Assembly: GCA_013398055.1 (NCBI GenBank)
Contig: VZRS01014884.1
Span: forward strand, 731,926-795,925
Length of the DNA: 64,000 nt
Origin: Ifrita kowaldi
Lineage: Eukaryota; Chordata; Aves; Passeriformes; Cinclosomatidae
Reading direction: 5' to 3'
The translations under genes were made by a program, and so were the position numbers. The notes under the pieces are model-generated. The model had not been told where the DNA came from and made no database searches. It worked only from the letters and a program-made list of their open reading frames with translations. How positions within the stretch are numbered: position 1 is the stretch's first letter; every line of letters begins with the position of its first letter. Below are positions 36,415-50,300 of this stretch, one piece after another.

Positions 36415-39400
36415 CTGTCAGCAAATAAACGACTTTGAACTCTTTTAGTTCACAATTCACAGAATTACACACCTAACACTTAACAGGTTTTTTAAAATTT
36501 TTGATAAATTATCCAAATCACTGGATGACAAAAACTCATTCACCACTAGTATTTAAGAAATTTGAACTGTAAAGAGATTAAAAAATATGGGAGGTTTGGG
36601 TTGTACAGGAGATAACAGGAAAGCTGAAGTTTTAATTAGACAGCAGCTCAGCAAGGCAGAACTAGAACTGTAGGCATTATCTGGAATTCATGAAACACCA
36701 TTTTATGCTTAGAAGGTGAGAGAACTCATCTCTCCTTACCCTAGTGGCTACAGTAGCTGCAAAATGCAGATCTGTTCATGTACAGAAAAAGAGAGTTAGT
36801 CAGAAGAAAAAGAATTAATCAGAAAATGGAAGAGGAACAGACAAAGAGGAAGCAGGGCTGGGTTTTTATGTTACAAGTAAAAAGCTGTCCTCTTTCACTG
36901 CCTCCCACATATTGCCTTCTCCAGTAAGCCTGTGTTCTCCTTTACCACTACATGGGGTGATAGCCCTTTCAGATCCCTCTTGCTTTCCATTTTCTCTGAA
37001 AAGCAGAGGTTTTATTTGAATCAAAACCTCACTATTTCCAAACTATTTTATACCAATGACATAATTTACAATCTAGCAGAAGAGCTACTGTTACTGAATC
37101 ACTTTTAATGCCCCCCTTCCCAGCTCTCACTGTTAAATGGCTCACTGCCTTGTGCAAAAATATTTTACAAAAATTCATATTCTGAGGGAGCAATGAGCGT
37201 GGCCAGACAAGCTGAGGGAGGGAGCATGGCTGGGCAAGCCCACTAAGGGGGAGCAAAACAGTCTTTTGTGTGGGGAGCAAGTTTGTAAAGGCTGAACTTC
37301 AGTGAGGGACTCTGAAAATCTGACTTAATAAAACACATTCTCAACACTGCAGTGATGAGCTGAAACCCTGCCAGTCACTGCTATGGAAAGGGCAAACATA
37401 CAGCAATAGTCAGCATATAATTTTAAATGCCCCATTCTTCCATGCAGAAGCATCATCTCACTTCTGTGGTGTAAGCAGCCATACACCAGCTGAACAGCAG
37501 CAGGAGGAGCTCACATATTCCCATTTGTCAGGTCAAAACAGTGCATAATTTCAGAACTACTCCACAAGAGACACATTTAAAATAGACAGATGAATGACAG
37601 GAATTTGGAGCGGTGGGTGTGACTACAAAAATTCTGATTACCAAGTGTCTGGAACTGAATGCTCTACTAGCTAGAGAATCATCCAAATATTAGTTAGGCA
37701 GGTTTTCTAAGCATGGAGCTTCCCAAAGTCTATGGCCACCCACACAGCCATATGCTTAGGTTATACCAGACATTCCCAACAAACTGCCTTGTTTTTTGGT
37801 TTGATCTTCCCCTCATCATTATTGATTTCCCACCTGTACTATTACCAGGGAAGCTGTGGCATCATTGTTTGCAGCCTAAAGCTCAACACAGATGTAAGCG
37901 CAAAAAACCTCATGCAAGAGGATAAGACAACAGATTCAAGCTGCTTTTGCAAAAACATTGACCTCTTAGCATATTTGGGGAAGGTCCTAGGACAGAGAAT
38001 CTCTTTTCTATATTAAACATGAGAGAGGAAGTTTCAGTTTACTTGCAAAGTCAACATTACAACAGCTGGGGCAGAGGGAGGAAGAAGTGGCAAGAACAAT
38101 GTCCTACCCACCAAGTGGAAGTGGCTTGCCGAAACGGAAGAATATTGCTACCCTTGTAAAAAGGAAAAAAACTTCCAGGGCAATGCTCTTAAAATTCTGG
38201 CTAACAGCAAGAATCAGAAGTAGAAAGAGTAAGGCTGAAGAGAAAGGACAACTCCCTACCTCTCCAGCCCTACAATGACTACTTAACATGTACTGCATTA
38301 GTAAAAACACATTCCAAGCAGAATAATAGCTTCCTCAGGTTAAATAGTTTTATAAAACAATACATATTTAATATTTATATAATGGCATTACCTGGCATCA
38401 TACAGGCCAGGACTATACATCAACTCCATCTCCAGGTTAAAATGTAAGGTATTCTAGAGACTATATCTTTGAATTTTTCCAGGGAGAGTCAGAAGGGAGT
38501 GATACAAGACAGACAGAAGCTTTTAAGTACATTATATATGCTTACTCAGATTAACAGTCATGGGTTTTTAAATCCTATCATAAACCTACATTATATTTCA
38601 GTATAACAATAAAAGAGAATGGAAACAAAGCTCCCACCATCAGTGTCAATGGAGAACTACTCACATACTGATAGACCATGATAATTTTAGAATTTGAATG
38701 CGATAGTGTCAAATTTGTACCAATTTAATGCCCTTATCAAAATAACAAGTTGGACCAAAATTAATGCCAAGTTCTGACACATCCAGTTTATGCTAGAACT
38801 TGGACATCACCGTGATAACATGAAGTAATAAAAGACACCTTTCAAGTTATCTTTAAATACATGTAGTAGTTACACATGGCCTAAAATCCTCAGAGGGAAA
38901 TGTTCGTGAAAAAAGAGAATGTCATCAATTTCTGTGATGATGATGATCAGAGAAACACAAATCTTAAAATCCTCAAACTGCTGAGATTTCAGAACTCAGA
39001 TTACAGAGAAAATGACTGATATCACCACCAAGAGTCTGTTATATCAACATTATTTTAATTACTCTTTGTGCAGACTCTCATGTAAAATCGTGAGTGTGGT
39101 ACTTGGTTCAAAGTATAAGTATGATGGAAGAAAAAGGCTTTATGGCTCAAAGACCACATCCTATACTTCCAATCCTACTTTAAAAGGCAGTCAACAAGAC
39201 AGTAGTAGATTTCCTCAGTAAATTGTGATTCCTTTGTTGTAACAACTAACCTGCTAAGAACTTCCAGTCGGTCTACATAACATTGAAATAAGCTTTAGGA
39301 AAAGGACTGGTTAAAACCAAGAACTCCAGCCTCAGATGTGTGTTAGCACACTTCAAAAGTTACAACCAAGATGTGTAACATTGTCACGTATATGTATAAG

Positions 39401-40145
39401 CAGAAATAGTTTATTTCTGCATGTGAAGCACCATCTGCAAGCAATAAACTTCTCTATCTTAATCTGGCATCCAGAAACATGACTAATAGCCTTTCATACA
39501 AAAGATACACAGCTGGAGAGGGTGCCAAGATAAACCTGGAGTACTTGTGTTTACTGTACCAAATGTTACACAATTGTTAAAGAGTTCCCAGGAACTCTTA
39601 GCCTCTCCTGAAGTCTGTGTCTTCCTTCTCCCTACACATGCCCCATCTACAACATCTATTCATGCTGTAGCAAATATATTTAGTATAATCCAAAACCTGT
39701 TACTATGCCCCAAATCTCCAGGTGAGATGTTAGAACAGATCCAATTAATAGCACTAGCAGGACTGCTCAACAGGGGATAAAGCACTAGCCTATGCACTGT
39801 CATCCTTCCAAACAACAGCAATGCTAATAAAGCAAATGCTGAGAGTCAGAAGGTACCCCATAATCTGCAAGACATACAGCAGCTATGTCAACAGGCAGCT
39901 ATGTCAACCAGAAATACTAGCATGTCCTTCAAGGGTACATCAACTCACAACAGCATAAATCAAAACAAAGATTTCTAAGAGGTTAAGATCCCACAAGCTG
40001 GTAACAGTGTTGGATAGTACCTGTCTATCCATAAGGACCATAACATCTCCATGAAAATTCAGTAGCCACCTCTCAAGGAGGCTGCCCTGCAGTAACAGGT
40101 CCTCTGTTAAAGCCGTACAGAATTCTTATGTCTTCTTCACAGAGC
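36415..40145. other. Intron-like sequence with further unconfirmed segments
   Basis: AT-rich. Two open minus-strand segments (38392-38453 and 38876-38994) are mutually in phase with fair splice sites. They do not join 36310-36414 without assuming a further tiny exon. A 13-base motif, CAGCTATGTCAAC, is repeated in tandem at 39880-39892 and 39896-39908. Confidence 0.35.
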
Positions 40146-40200
40146 ACTCAATGATCCTCATGGCTCACTTTCAACTTGGAATATTCTACAATTCTATGAA
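40146..40200 (+). mobile_element. CR1 LINE 3' tip, opposite orientation
   Basis: The + strand reads CAATGATCCTCATGGCTCAC followed by TTTCAACTTGGAATATTC and TACAATTCTATGAAAT. This matches the sense 3' end of a CR1 element, with its ATTCTATG terminus. The body upstream is not recognisable, so this is an old or heavily truncated copy. It is the only CR1 here on the + strand. Confidence 0.6.
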
Positions 40201-43200
40201 ATTAAGAGTGGTATTAATGAATCCTCTCGAATTCTTAGATGAATGTAGGAAGCACCTTCTCAAAACAGAAATCTTCAGTCCATGCTCTTCAGCATTTGAG
40301 TCTACTTCTAAAGCATAAGGATTTAAAATTTCTCCCTCTGGTGGGACCTTCGCTCTCAATCTTATACACCATTATGGTTGTAACTGAGAAATACTCAAAG
40401 TCCACCATATCTGAAGTTTAGAAAGCATGGAAAAATCAGGTTATAGGTCATGTTACTTCAGTACCATCTAGAGAACAGGATTCCCACCCTCCTCAAGCCC
40501 TAGCCCACTTTATTTCAAGTTTCGCTGAACTAGCACTCAGGTACTAAACCACAGGAGTGGCAAAGCCACCTCTTGCTAAGTAAGTCTGGCGTTGTTTTAT
40601 AAAACGGGAAAATCCCTTCCAAAAACCACATTTACAGATACTTGCTCTGAACAAGGCTTACACACTCAAACTCATTTAAAACCTTCATCTGTAAACAAAC
40701 TAGTAACATACTTGTTCCTTACTGCCACAGCTACCATGAGCAAGCAGATTCAGCAATTTAATTTCTGTAAACTCCACAGTTTGAGGACTAAAACCGCCAA
40801 AAACTGCAAATGGTTTAGAAATCCACACTGCCTACATAAGCTGTCTCTTTAACTTACAGTGCACATCAGTGACCACCAAAACCACGTTAATACTTTATTT
40901 AAAAATGAAAGAATTAACTGACTTAATGCCTCCCTAATCAGTCTGTGCTCAGCATTTAAACCTCACTGCCCTTACAGGGCAAGAGCATTCAGGTCAAGTC
41001 AAAAAAGCAGCACATAGGAGTAACAGATGGCAAAAAAAGCATCGACAGCCCTATCTAGTGACAGAGGGACACCACAGCTGAGGAGGCTGATCGCTGCTCC
41101 TTGTGAGGACAAACACCTTCAATTACACCTTAGTGCAGAATCATCAAAAACCAAATAACTGTAGTATAATAACACTGCTTTGAAAAACTGGGGAAAGTTA
41201 TTTTAAAGCCCTTTACTACGTAATTATTAGAGGATGGTTTTGATAGTCTTTAAAGTCAAGTGGAAGAAATAGAAGTTCTGAATTCCCAAAGCTGTGTACA
41301 AAAATTACATTCCACACCAACTTGTTCTATGTAGCTATAGAAATATATAGACATAGCTACGTATCTGCTTATATATAGGCATATAATCCCATTTCCACAG
41401 ACAAAATAGATCCAACACTGCAACTTACTCTTACAGGCTGCAGGAGCTTAGAGTTGACACAAATTCATTTTTTTTAACTTACAAAGCACTTAAAAAGATA
41501 CCAAAACTAATAGGTTTGAAGCTGAAGAAAACAGTATACTCTCTCACTGAATGACCTCACTTTAAAAGTACTCATCTGCATCCTTAACCCAACCTCCTTA
41601 TGACCATTGGAATTGCTTCTCCCAGAATCCTCACAGAACTCATTACCTTAGTCTGTTTTTTTGCAGGCAGTCATGTTAGTTGCTTTAGTTTGAGCTTATT
41701 TGGGGTTTAGCTTTCATTTTAAAGGTCAGTATGAGTGCCTAGTACCATGAAGCAGTTCTTTACTAAGATATCTGTATTTAATTTACCACTTCTATATACA
41801 AGAGCACAATGTTTATACAAAACACTAAAAATATACCCCTAGTTCCTGTACCTGAAAGAATGGTTTCATTTAGCAAAAAGCTAACAAACTCACAGCTGAA
41901 GCTGTCACTAACAGCACAGTAAAAAACACCATATAAACATTTAACAAAAAAAAAGTCTCTCTTTAGATGAAGAAGAAACTACTACAGTCAAAAAAAAAAA
42001 AATAAGGTCAGTGTGCTAAGGCAGCAACTAGGCAACAAGGGCAGAGGTCTTATTAAAACTTGGTGGTCTTCACTAACAAAGCTTCACATCATTCACAGGT
42101 ACAAATTATTCCTTTCTAAAACACCTCAAGCTGTGAGGAAAAAAAAACCCCAAGGGGTACAATCCCCACTCTCTGAAGATAATTATTTTTTGTGTCATGT
42201 TATAAAGAAATGTTGTATCACATATTACACCATACTTCATACTACAGGTCCCAAAACTCTACCTTAGGGGGATTTCTGTCACAGCAAAATCCTTGTATGA
42301 CAGACCATGCTTAAGTCAGAATTTTGAGGGAACAATCTTCAACTTTAGGTGCAAATGAGAAATTTACATTCATTTGGGGTGTAGATAAAAACCCTTGCCT
42401 TATAAAACAAATTAGTTATGTTTGTACTGAAACACCATCCAATGGTCTCATTTAATAAGCAAAGTCTCCTTCTTGGCATAGAGAGAAAAAGGAGAGAAGA
42501 ATTACATCTTGAATTTTATACAGACTAAGGTGAAGTTCAGATCTGAGAGGGTAGGTGGAAACAGCATTTATAGGACATTACACTCACTGTAGTTTTAGGT
42601 TGAAAGGTAAATTCCTATATTTTGATACAGGGTGAGGGGCTTCACTGGTACTAGTGTACTTTGTAAATTAAGCTATGGAGCATATTGAAAGCAATGAATT
42701 TTCCAGGCTTAGCTAACCTGCATGGATTCTCCAAACGGTAGGTGGAGTTCACTAAGTAAATAAAACCTCATAATTGGATCAGAAATTAATGAGCCAACAC
42801 AGGAGCAAAGAAGGGGGGAACAAATACAGGGCTTTAGCAGTTTTACTGCATTTTCTTTTAGGTAGTGCAGAAAAAAATTCCTTCAGACAATAATAACACC
42901 TGCCTCGCAGAAAGCCAGTCACTACATCATTTATTCCAGTGAAGTCCACGTAAAAACAAAGTTACAAAAAGTAGTGACCTCAGAATAACTGAATAACACA
43001 TGCCAATCAAACTGATGAGACTACTCATTAAACCAAAGGCTTACACAATGTGGTTCTCAAATGTCTCCAATCTAATTCTGCATTCTGTGCAAGCCATAAC
43101 ATCTTGTATATACTTTGGTATTTACAGAATGGCAGAAAGGAGAACGCCTTTAGAAAGTACACCATCACAAGCAAGCCAGATTTTGAAACAGCAGGCACTT

Positions 43201-44324
43201 AAAGAGGGACACAAAACAGATGGCAGTTCAGGGTGACAATATGTGGCAATACAAACCATTCACTGCTTAAGTGCAACGGCAAGTGAAGATCCGAGATGTA
43301 GCTCATCCATTCATACGTGGCGCTAAAGCCTGTAGAAAAATGTTGAACTGGCAAATTCGTACAGTATGGGCAAGGAGCACAGACTGCCTTTTGTATCATT
43401 ATTACACTGTCATCAAAATTACAGTTTTTAGTAATTCTTTGAAGGAGGCCGGAAGTTAATCTGAAACAGTAACTTGAGTTCAACTACAAGCAGGAATTTG
43501 GGTGTTAATGTTGCCTGGAGAAACAAGCAAAATGCCCTGGAGCTTCAGTACTGCCACACTGGAAGCACTGGTTTGACTGCTAGCAGTGGAGATACAGCCA
43601 GGTCTTCCAAGTAGCACGTATTTTTGGAGAACGATGTGAGGACTGACATGGGAACAAAAGTTTTTATTCTCTGAACAAATGTAGCATTACTGTTCATCGT
43701 TCCCATTTGCAAAGCTGCTTTATTAAAAAACCCAACAGTTGTGAGCTAGTCAAAAAGGAAGTAACAGAGATCTGACTAGGGTACTCATTCAGAAGGGCTA
43801 GATGGGAAAAGTCTCCAGAGCAGATGCAAGTATAGGGAAGAATAGCTACAAATTGTTGATAAAATTTAGCACTAATACAAGGGAACACATACTTACAAGA
43901 TATCACCTGCACAAGTATGAGAAAGAGAAAAAAATATCAATACAAAAATCACTTCTTGGAATATCCTCAGTATAACACATGACAGAAGAAAGCACTATTG
44001 TGCCCTAAACTCTAAGAAATTAGTTATTCTGTGTGCTTAGTAAATACTGCTTTACAAAGTTCAGAAATCAATTAAGCAATTTAGAAAAATACTAGTTGTA
44101 TTCTAGGACACTATAAAGGTAAAACTGAGCAGAGATTAACAAATGAAAAGCTAAAAAGTTTGATGAGAATGTGCTACAATAAATGTTTTAGCTTTTGATG
44201 TGTAGCATATTCTCCCTTTTACCACCATTCTTAATTTATTAGGAAAGAAACTAATTCAAGTTCTTTCTTTGAATATCCGTACTCCTACGTTCTTATCAAT
44301 TTTTTAACCTGTTTCCAATTTCAA
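40201..44324. other. No supported gene
   Basis: AT-rich. Several short minus-strand splice-like segments occur (for example 40858-40892, 42263-42309, 42588-42614 and 42718-42751). An 8-base inverted repeat GTAGCTAT/ATAGCTAC lies at 41331-41360. Nothing here can be called with confidence. Confidence 0.4.
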
Positions 44325-44349
44325 GCAGCTGCAACAGTGTTGCAGCTGC
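44325..44349. repeat. Perfect 25-bp palindrome with two E-box cores
   Basis: Two 12-base arms, GCAGCTGCAACA and TGTTGCAGCTGC, are exact reverse complements around one central G. Each arm contains CAGCTG, itself a palindromic E-box. The flanks do not continue the symmetry. A match of this length with almost no spacer is not expected by chance in 64 kb. Confidence 0.9.
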
Positions 44350-47300
44350 CAAAGATACACGAGGTCTTAAAAAGTTACATAAGAATAAATGGACAAGTCC
44401 AGAAGCCCTTCTAAACTTATCCCTACTTTCTTCCCCTTAAAAAAAAGCTGCAGCATTAACTCAGGTTTTAGACAGCATTAGGTGATAAACACAACTAGTG
44501 CCCAAGGCATAATAAAGCTTCAAATCAGTACTTATACACCAGAGAACCTAACCACACAAGCTGTAAGAGTCCAGACTTTTCTACTATCGCTGCCTATAGG
44601 GGGGAAAAAAGGCTTAGCTGCTTCAAGCCATTTTCTGTCAAGTCTACTGCCTGTTACGGCAGAGTTCCTACATTAGCTGGCTGCTTGTTAGTCCAGTCCC
44701 TGTGCTGGTCCAGTATCCAACTAAGCTTCAATTTCACTGTAATCCTGAAGTCACCCAGGAACATTCCATCTGTACACAGCAGCTGTGCTGATGTCAGCTG
44801 TTCTTCATTTACTCTTACATACTTCAGTCTGATTTCATCTCTCCATTGTTTATATATGCACACAAAGATTTTGCAAATCAATTTTTCATGCTTTCTTATC
44901 TACATACAAAGTACTACCAGAGACAAGGAAACCATTTAAAAATATATTTCAAATTTTACTCTTCTGAAAAGTTCTAAACACAGGTGGAAATTCCTCTGAA
45001 ACACTCAAATGGATAAGGATGCTTTAATGTGAGCTCTGAAGTAATTACATCCAATGAAGAAACTTCAGTTTAAGACAGGACAAAGTTCTCATTTGAGAAA
45101 ATCTATATAAATCACATTTCTATCTTCAAAGGTCAATTATGATCTCATTAACTCCATTTATAACCACACAAGTTGTTATTTATTCAAAAGTTATTTTCTT
45201 TAGAATTACAGGTGATATCTTAAACTGAATCTGGCAAGAGGAGGACAGATATGGGTATGGTTAAAACTATTGAAAGTAGTTACCCAGAAGAAAACCACTG
45301 CAAGCCACATGCTCCTTTAACTCTGCAACCTCCTACAACCCTCCCTCAAGATTAAAAAAATATTATTTTGCCCCCATGAAAGTGACACCCATTTGTAAAA
45401 GGCACAATTTCTTCATTTACTGTTCTCTAACATAAGGCTAAAACCCACACATTTTCCTGACCTCCACTTCTTCAATACATGGAAAAAACAAGAAACACCA
45501 GTTTCTACCAGGGAGAAAGCAAAGGAAAGCCACTCATATGAGAGCAACCAAGGAAACAAAACAATACAAAATACAGAACAGTTCATAAGAACAGTAAATT
45601 TATATTCTTTAAAAAAATTAGCAAGTGATCAGGGTAGCGTCACTGTCACCAGCAAAAGAATCCCAAACTTAATATGGTCTTTAAACTGGCAACCCAACTT
45701 AAGCAGTGAAACGCAGCAATTCCTGCAACAACCCAACTCACCTCATGTGGCTGACATCAACTTACGGACCTGTCCTAGGAGTCGCGCAGCCGTCAATTCT
45801 TCGCCAAGTCCATGCAACAAACAAAACTGGAATGGTTCAACCATTTGTCACCACTGCTTCCAGAAAATGCCTTTTTCCAGCTTTCAGTTAAAACCACTTT
45901 TTCTAAACTTACCCCTAAATCACATTCATTTCTTCAAGACTCAGGGATTCTTTTATGTCTGATACACCAAGGTATGAACCTACTTTCCTCAATCAAAAGA
46001 AGATCTGAAAAAATATTTTTGACACTGTTACTTGCTCAAATCCCCACGTCCTGCAAACAGGACTGAAATAATGAAATCCAACTTAGAGCACACCACTGCT
46101 GATGGAAACAGTCTGGCTTTCAGAAAATCACAGAAAATTGTTCATGTTTTGTTACCCACTTCCTCAGTGTAAAGCAAGGGGATACAAACACCCCAGAACC
46201 TATGCTCTTTAGTCTCATTTTCCTGTTTATAAAATCAAAATCATTTTACTGATTTACAAAAATAACACTTTTTGATACATCTCCCTTCCTGAAACAAACT
46301 GACAAAGCATCTCTCACACAAATGACAAGTTTAGCTCTGGCTGAAGTAGCAACATCAGCAAGATTTTCCCCCGAATTTCCTGATCTTTACAGAGTATTTC
46401 CTCAAAGCATCCTGTACTAGAGAAAGAGCTATGTGGCAGCATAAGCCACAGAGGGTGGACAGAGGGTGAAAAGAAGAAAGCAAAACTTTCAGGTTAAACA
46501 AGATGGCTCTTCTGGGACAGGAAAAAGTGTCAAAAGCCAGGATTTTATTGACTGGCTATGAAACAATTAGGAGGAGCTAGTATCTGGTCAAGAAGACATT
46601 AAGGATTACGTGAAGTGAGTCAGGCAGCTCAAATGCTCAAGGAAATCTTTAAGAGAATAGAAAGAGGAAAAATAGGAACACTATATGCCTGTTTTTTGAA
46701 ATTCTGTTAGTACCAGGCATTATAAACCCCTGAAATCATACAGTGTTTTTCCACATTTCCTGTCATTCTGGAGTTTGTCAGAAGAGTCACTCTATACTCA
46801 TACACTTATGGCAAGTACAATATAAACAAGAAGAAAATTGTTTCAGATATCTTTATTATTTAATAACACAAAGGCAGGAGTTATTGTTCTAATGAGGTAT
46901 CGAGAACCCAGGATTCCAGCTGTAAAACTCAGAGCATGCTAACACAATGGTGACAGACAAGAAGTATCAAAATACTGACTGTAGAATTGCAACAGGCTTT
47001 TTTGTTTGGTTTTTGCTTTTGTTTTGGTGGTTTTGTTTCCTAATTGTGATGGGGAGGAGTAAAGCCATTTTAGGACCCGAGAAAGTAACATAAACAGTTC
47101 TCAATGCCTGTTTCGTAAGTATTTGACAGTCCTAAATTTACCTACTACAGAACAAAATGACCAAAAACTGTGGCTGAGGCAAGTGTAAGTATACCTATTA
47201 AGGCACAAAGGATATCAGACCTTAAATGGACCAGAAGTTAGAAAAATAGGTATTTTCAACTAAAAGCACTGCTGGCACAAAACTCTAGTCACAGATGTTA

Positions 47301-50300
47301 TAATTCAGTTCTGAGACCCACATATCTCCAGCTATTAACTTCTAGATTACTTCTGTTCAGTACCCAATTTCATGTCTACACCTGTAACAACCACTCAGTT
47401 TTAAGTTCATCACATACGTATTTCCACATCTAGGATTGAATTTGATACATTAAAGTTAAATTGATTTCTTTTTAAACTTCAGAGTTCACAAGTGTTACTG
47501 TGGTTGCATAGTTTAACACACACATCTGACTACCAGTTCTCTGAATGTATCAGGTTATAAATTCAGCACTTTACTCAACAACCACAGAAGCAGCAAGACA
47601 AACAAGTTTGATACTCACAGCAAAATAAGATATTAAAAAGCCATCCAACAGAAAGCCAATTTCAGAAAGTCCAGTGAAAATGGCTCACTACATAAGTATG
47701 TACTTAAACAGCACCATCTGAACAATTATTTTTAGAACGTACTAGGACTGCAATGCATTCCAGCATAGTAAGAAGTCACAAGTGCCATGAAGCAGTAGCC
47801 TCAGGGCTAGGTTAAGACTACTGAATAATTTAAATAAGCTGGTGAATTTAACAAAAGACCTAGGCATTAGTTAAAAAACAATGTTTTGTGGTAACTGATT
47901 TAAGAAATTAATTGGATTCAAGTACAAGCATCTGGCTAGTTTACTTCAACTGCCAGAAGCAGAAAACAGAAAAACAAAAGTGCTCTTCACCTACTGCCAG
48001 AGGGTCTGGTACACCCTTCTGCCCCCTATTCTCACACCCAGCTTCAGAACAAAACTTCCCTCTTTCCTAATCTGAACATTAAAAGTAAGTCCTGTTCTTC
48101 AAAACTAATTTCCTATAGCGAGAACAACACAAGTACACAAGCATGTGTGTGCTGTTCTCCACTGCCAAACATAAGGTTTTTATTTGAGATCTTGCAAGAC
48201 ATTTAATTAAGTTTGACTACAGAATCCCTTAGGGGGAAAATAATTAAAAGCTTTCTGCTTTCTAACAAACAATTTCTCACTCAAAGAAAAATCTAAGATT
48301 TCCACTTTTACAGCTCTCAACAGTTCCAACATACTTTTTTGTGACACAAAGCCACAGGAAACCTCAAAGAGGCAGTACTTCCCATATTGCCCATTGTGAC
48401 ACTTTGGTCAGATTTATTTTTAAGTAAACCTGGAAAGGTAGAAGTCTAAATACCATTTTCACAAGAACCTTTATTAATATTATTTCTAATCATTTTAATA
48501 TAAGTAGAAAAGGCTTTACAAACATAACAGTCGGAACCACAGCAGAACCCTGTTTCACAGATTCACGTGGCATCTCCTATGCAAGGGACAGCACGATACG
48601 ACCACATTACTAGACCTGTAAACTCTTAATCTTGGATTTATTGACTTGATCTTCAGATAGGAAGATGCCAGGTTTAGATTTTATAAAAGATATCTATATG
48701 ACATTGTAACAAAAGGACCGTGGGAGGCCAAACATTTCCTAAAGAACAATGCATTAGAAGTAATTTTCTGCCTAGGCCTCCATTTCTAGGGTGGCTCTGT
48801 ATGATGGAAAAAGGAGTCATTTCTTTCCCAATCCCATTTTTTGTCAGGAGATCCTGCTTAGGGAAGGCCAAGATCCAAACCCAGTCATCTTCCAGCACCA
48901 TAAGATCTTCTGCTGAAGGCTTGTGATGCAGTATAAAGGTTAGAAGGTGTCCTGAAGCAATTTGGAGGGAATGAAGAGGGAGAGAAGAGTCACAAGATGC
49001 ACCAAAGCAATAATGCATGTAACATAGTTCCAAATGACTTCAACTCAGCACGAAAGAGGAACTGGTAAAATCTCCTTAGAATTTCATTGCCAGCTTTCAA
49101 GTGATTTCTTTTGCTAAAAATCAAAAAGGAATTTAGAATAAACTTCCCGTGCCAGCAATGACACAGCTGGAAAAAGAAAGGTCTGACTGTGGGCTAACGA
49201 TGTTTGCAAGGAAGAGGCTGCTGCTCTGCACAGCATGAAGCGAGAAAGGCAGAATTTACCTGAGCTGATTCCCTTTCTCTGGGCCTGAGGGATTGCTGAT
49301 CGTGTGGATTAGCAGCACATCCCCTTAATCAGAGTATTCCAGTCTATTTCCTTCACATGGACAAAGGAACAGGACTTTACAAACCCAGCAGCCACAGGCT
49401 CCTCTAAAGGAAGAAATGTATTTACATGGTTAGAACTGGGGAACTTTTTCAGTGCTGGGAATCAAGTCAGATTTCAAACCCATTTGATGATCTCCACCAC
49501 CTTACTGAACATTCAAACCTAGCTCTAGTGTAAAGAGACAGGGAGGAGATGAAAACTGTGTGGCTACGGACCATATACAATCAATGGTCTTATCTTGGCT
49601 CCAGCCACCAGTTTCTGCTCTTGACTCCGTTTCCTGTCTAGAGAAGGGTCACACCAAGAATGTCATTAGTGCTTCACAGAACTGAAGTACAAATATGACC
49701 CATGGACAGGAAGCTTATACAGAGGCATTCTTTCCAAGTGCCCAGAACAATTTTCTCCTCTCTCTCTCCCCAACACTTTTTCTTTACAATATTCACACTC
49801 TTTCCCTCTCTCAGCCTAGAGAAGTGGAAGACAACATCAACAAAAAAAAATGCATAGAGAAACAGCATAAAGTCCATCCTTCACACCTGAGTGGATGGCA
49901 GTTCAAAGGGGCCCTACCTACCTGCAACCCTGTTGTTTGCTTCAAGAACTGTTTGCCCAAGGAAAAAGAGACGAGCAAATCCTGGAAGCAGATCCTTCCC
50001 CAAAGGAAGTTTCTTTCTGAGTCTGCAACCTGGAGCTTTTGCTTGAGACTCAGTCCTCTGAGCGGATTCTTTCTTCAAACTCTCACACTGGTTCTTTACT
50101 TTTGTGGGCAGCTGGAAAAAGAATGAAGCCGTAGGCTGAGGCAGGGACTCCATACTTCCAGGATAGGGAGGCAGAAAGACTGGAGGGGAAGGAAAAGTGC
50201 TAGTTGGTAACTTCTTGAATAATGATCTGTATTCCCTCATTTTCTGCCACACAGAGACATACACATAGTCACTGCAATAGGGGAGGATGACAAGAGATGA

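Noticed and set aside
38664..38730. Open minus-strand segment ending in a strong GTGAGT donor
   Set aside because: No AG acceptor exists between the upstream in-frame stop and the open part.
39547..39780. 77-codon + frame that looks protein-like (LLASPEVCVFLLPTHAP)
   Set aside because: Chance-level length, no paired splice sites and no family recognised. It lies a few hundred bases upstream of a CR1 tip, but I could not match it to CR1 coding sequence.
39880..39908. 13-base tandem duplication
   Set aside because: A real duplication but tiny. It most likely arose by slippage and has no visible function.
41331..41360. 8-base inverted repeat GTAGCTAT/ATAGCTAC
   Set aside because: Arms of this length with a 14-base spacer are expected by chance in a window of this size.
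40858..42751. Chain of tiny minus-strand exons (35, 47, 27 and 34 bases)
   Set aside because: Some frame stays open by chance in pieces this short. Choosing among acceptors and frames makes apparent phase agreement easy. Attempts to join them to 39251-39292 or 39949-39974 gave stops or phase clashes.
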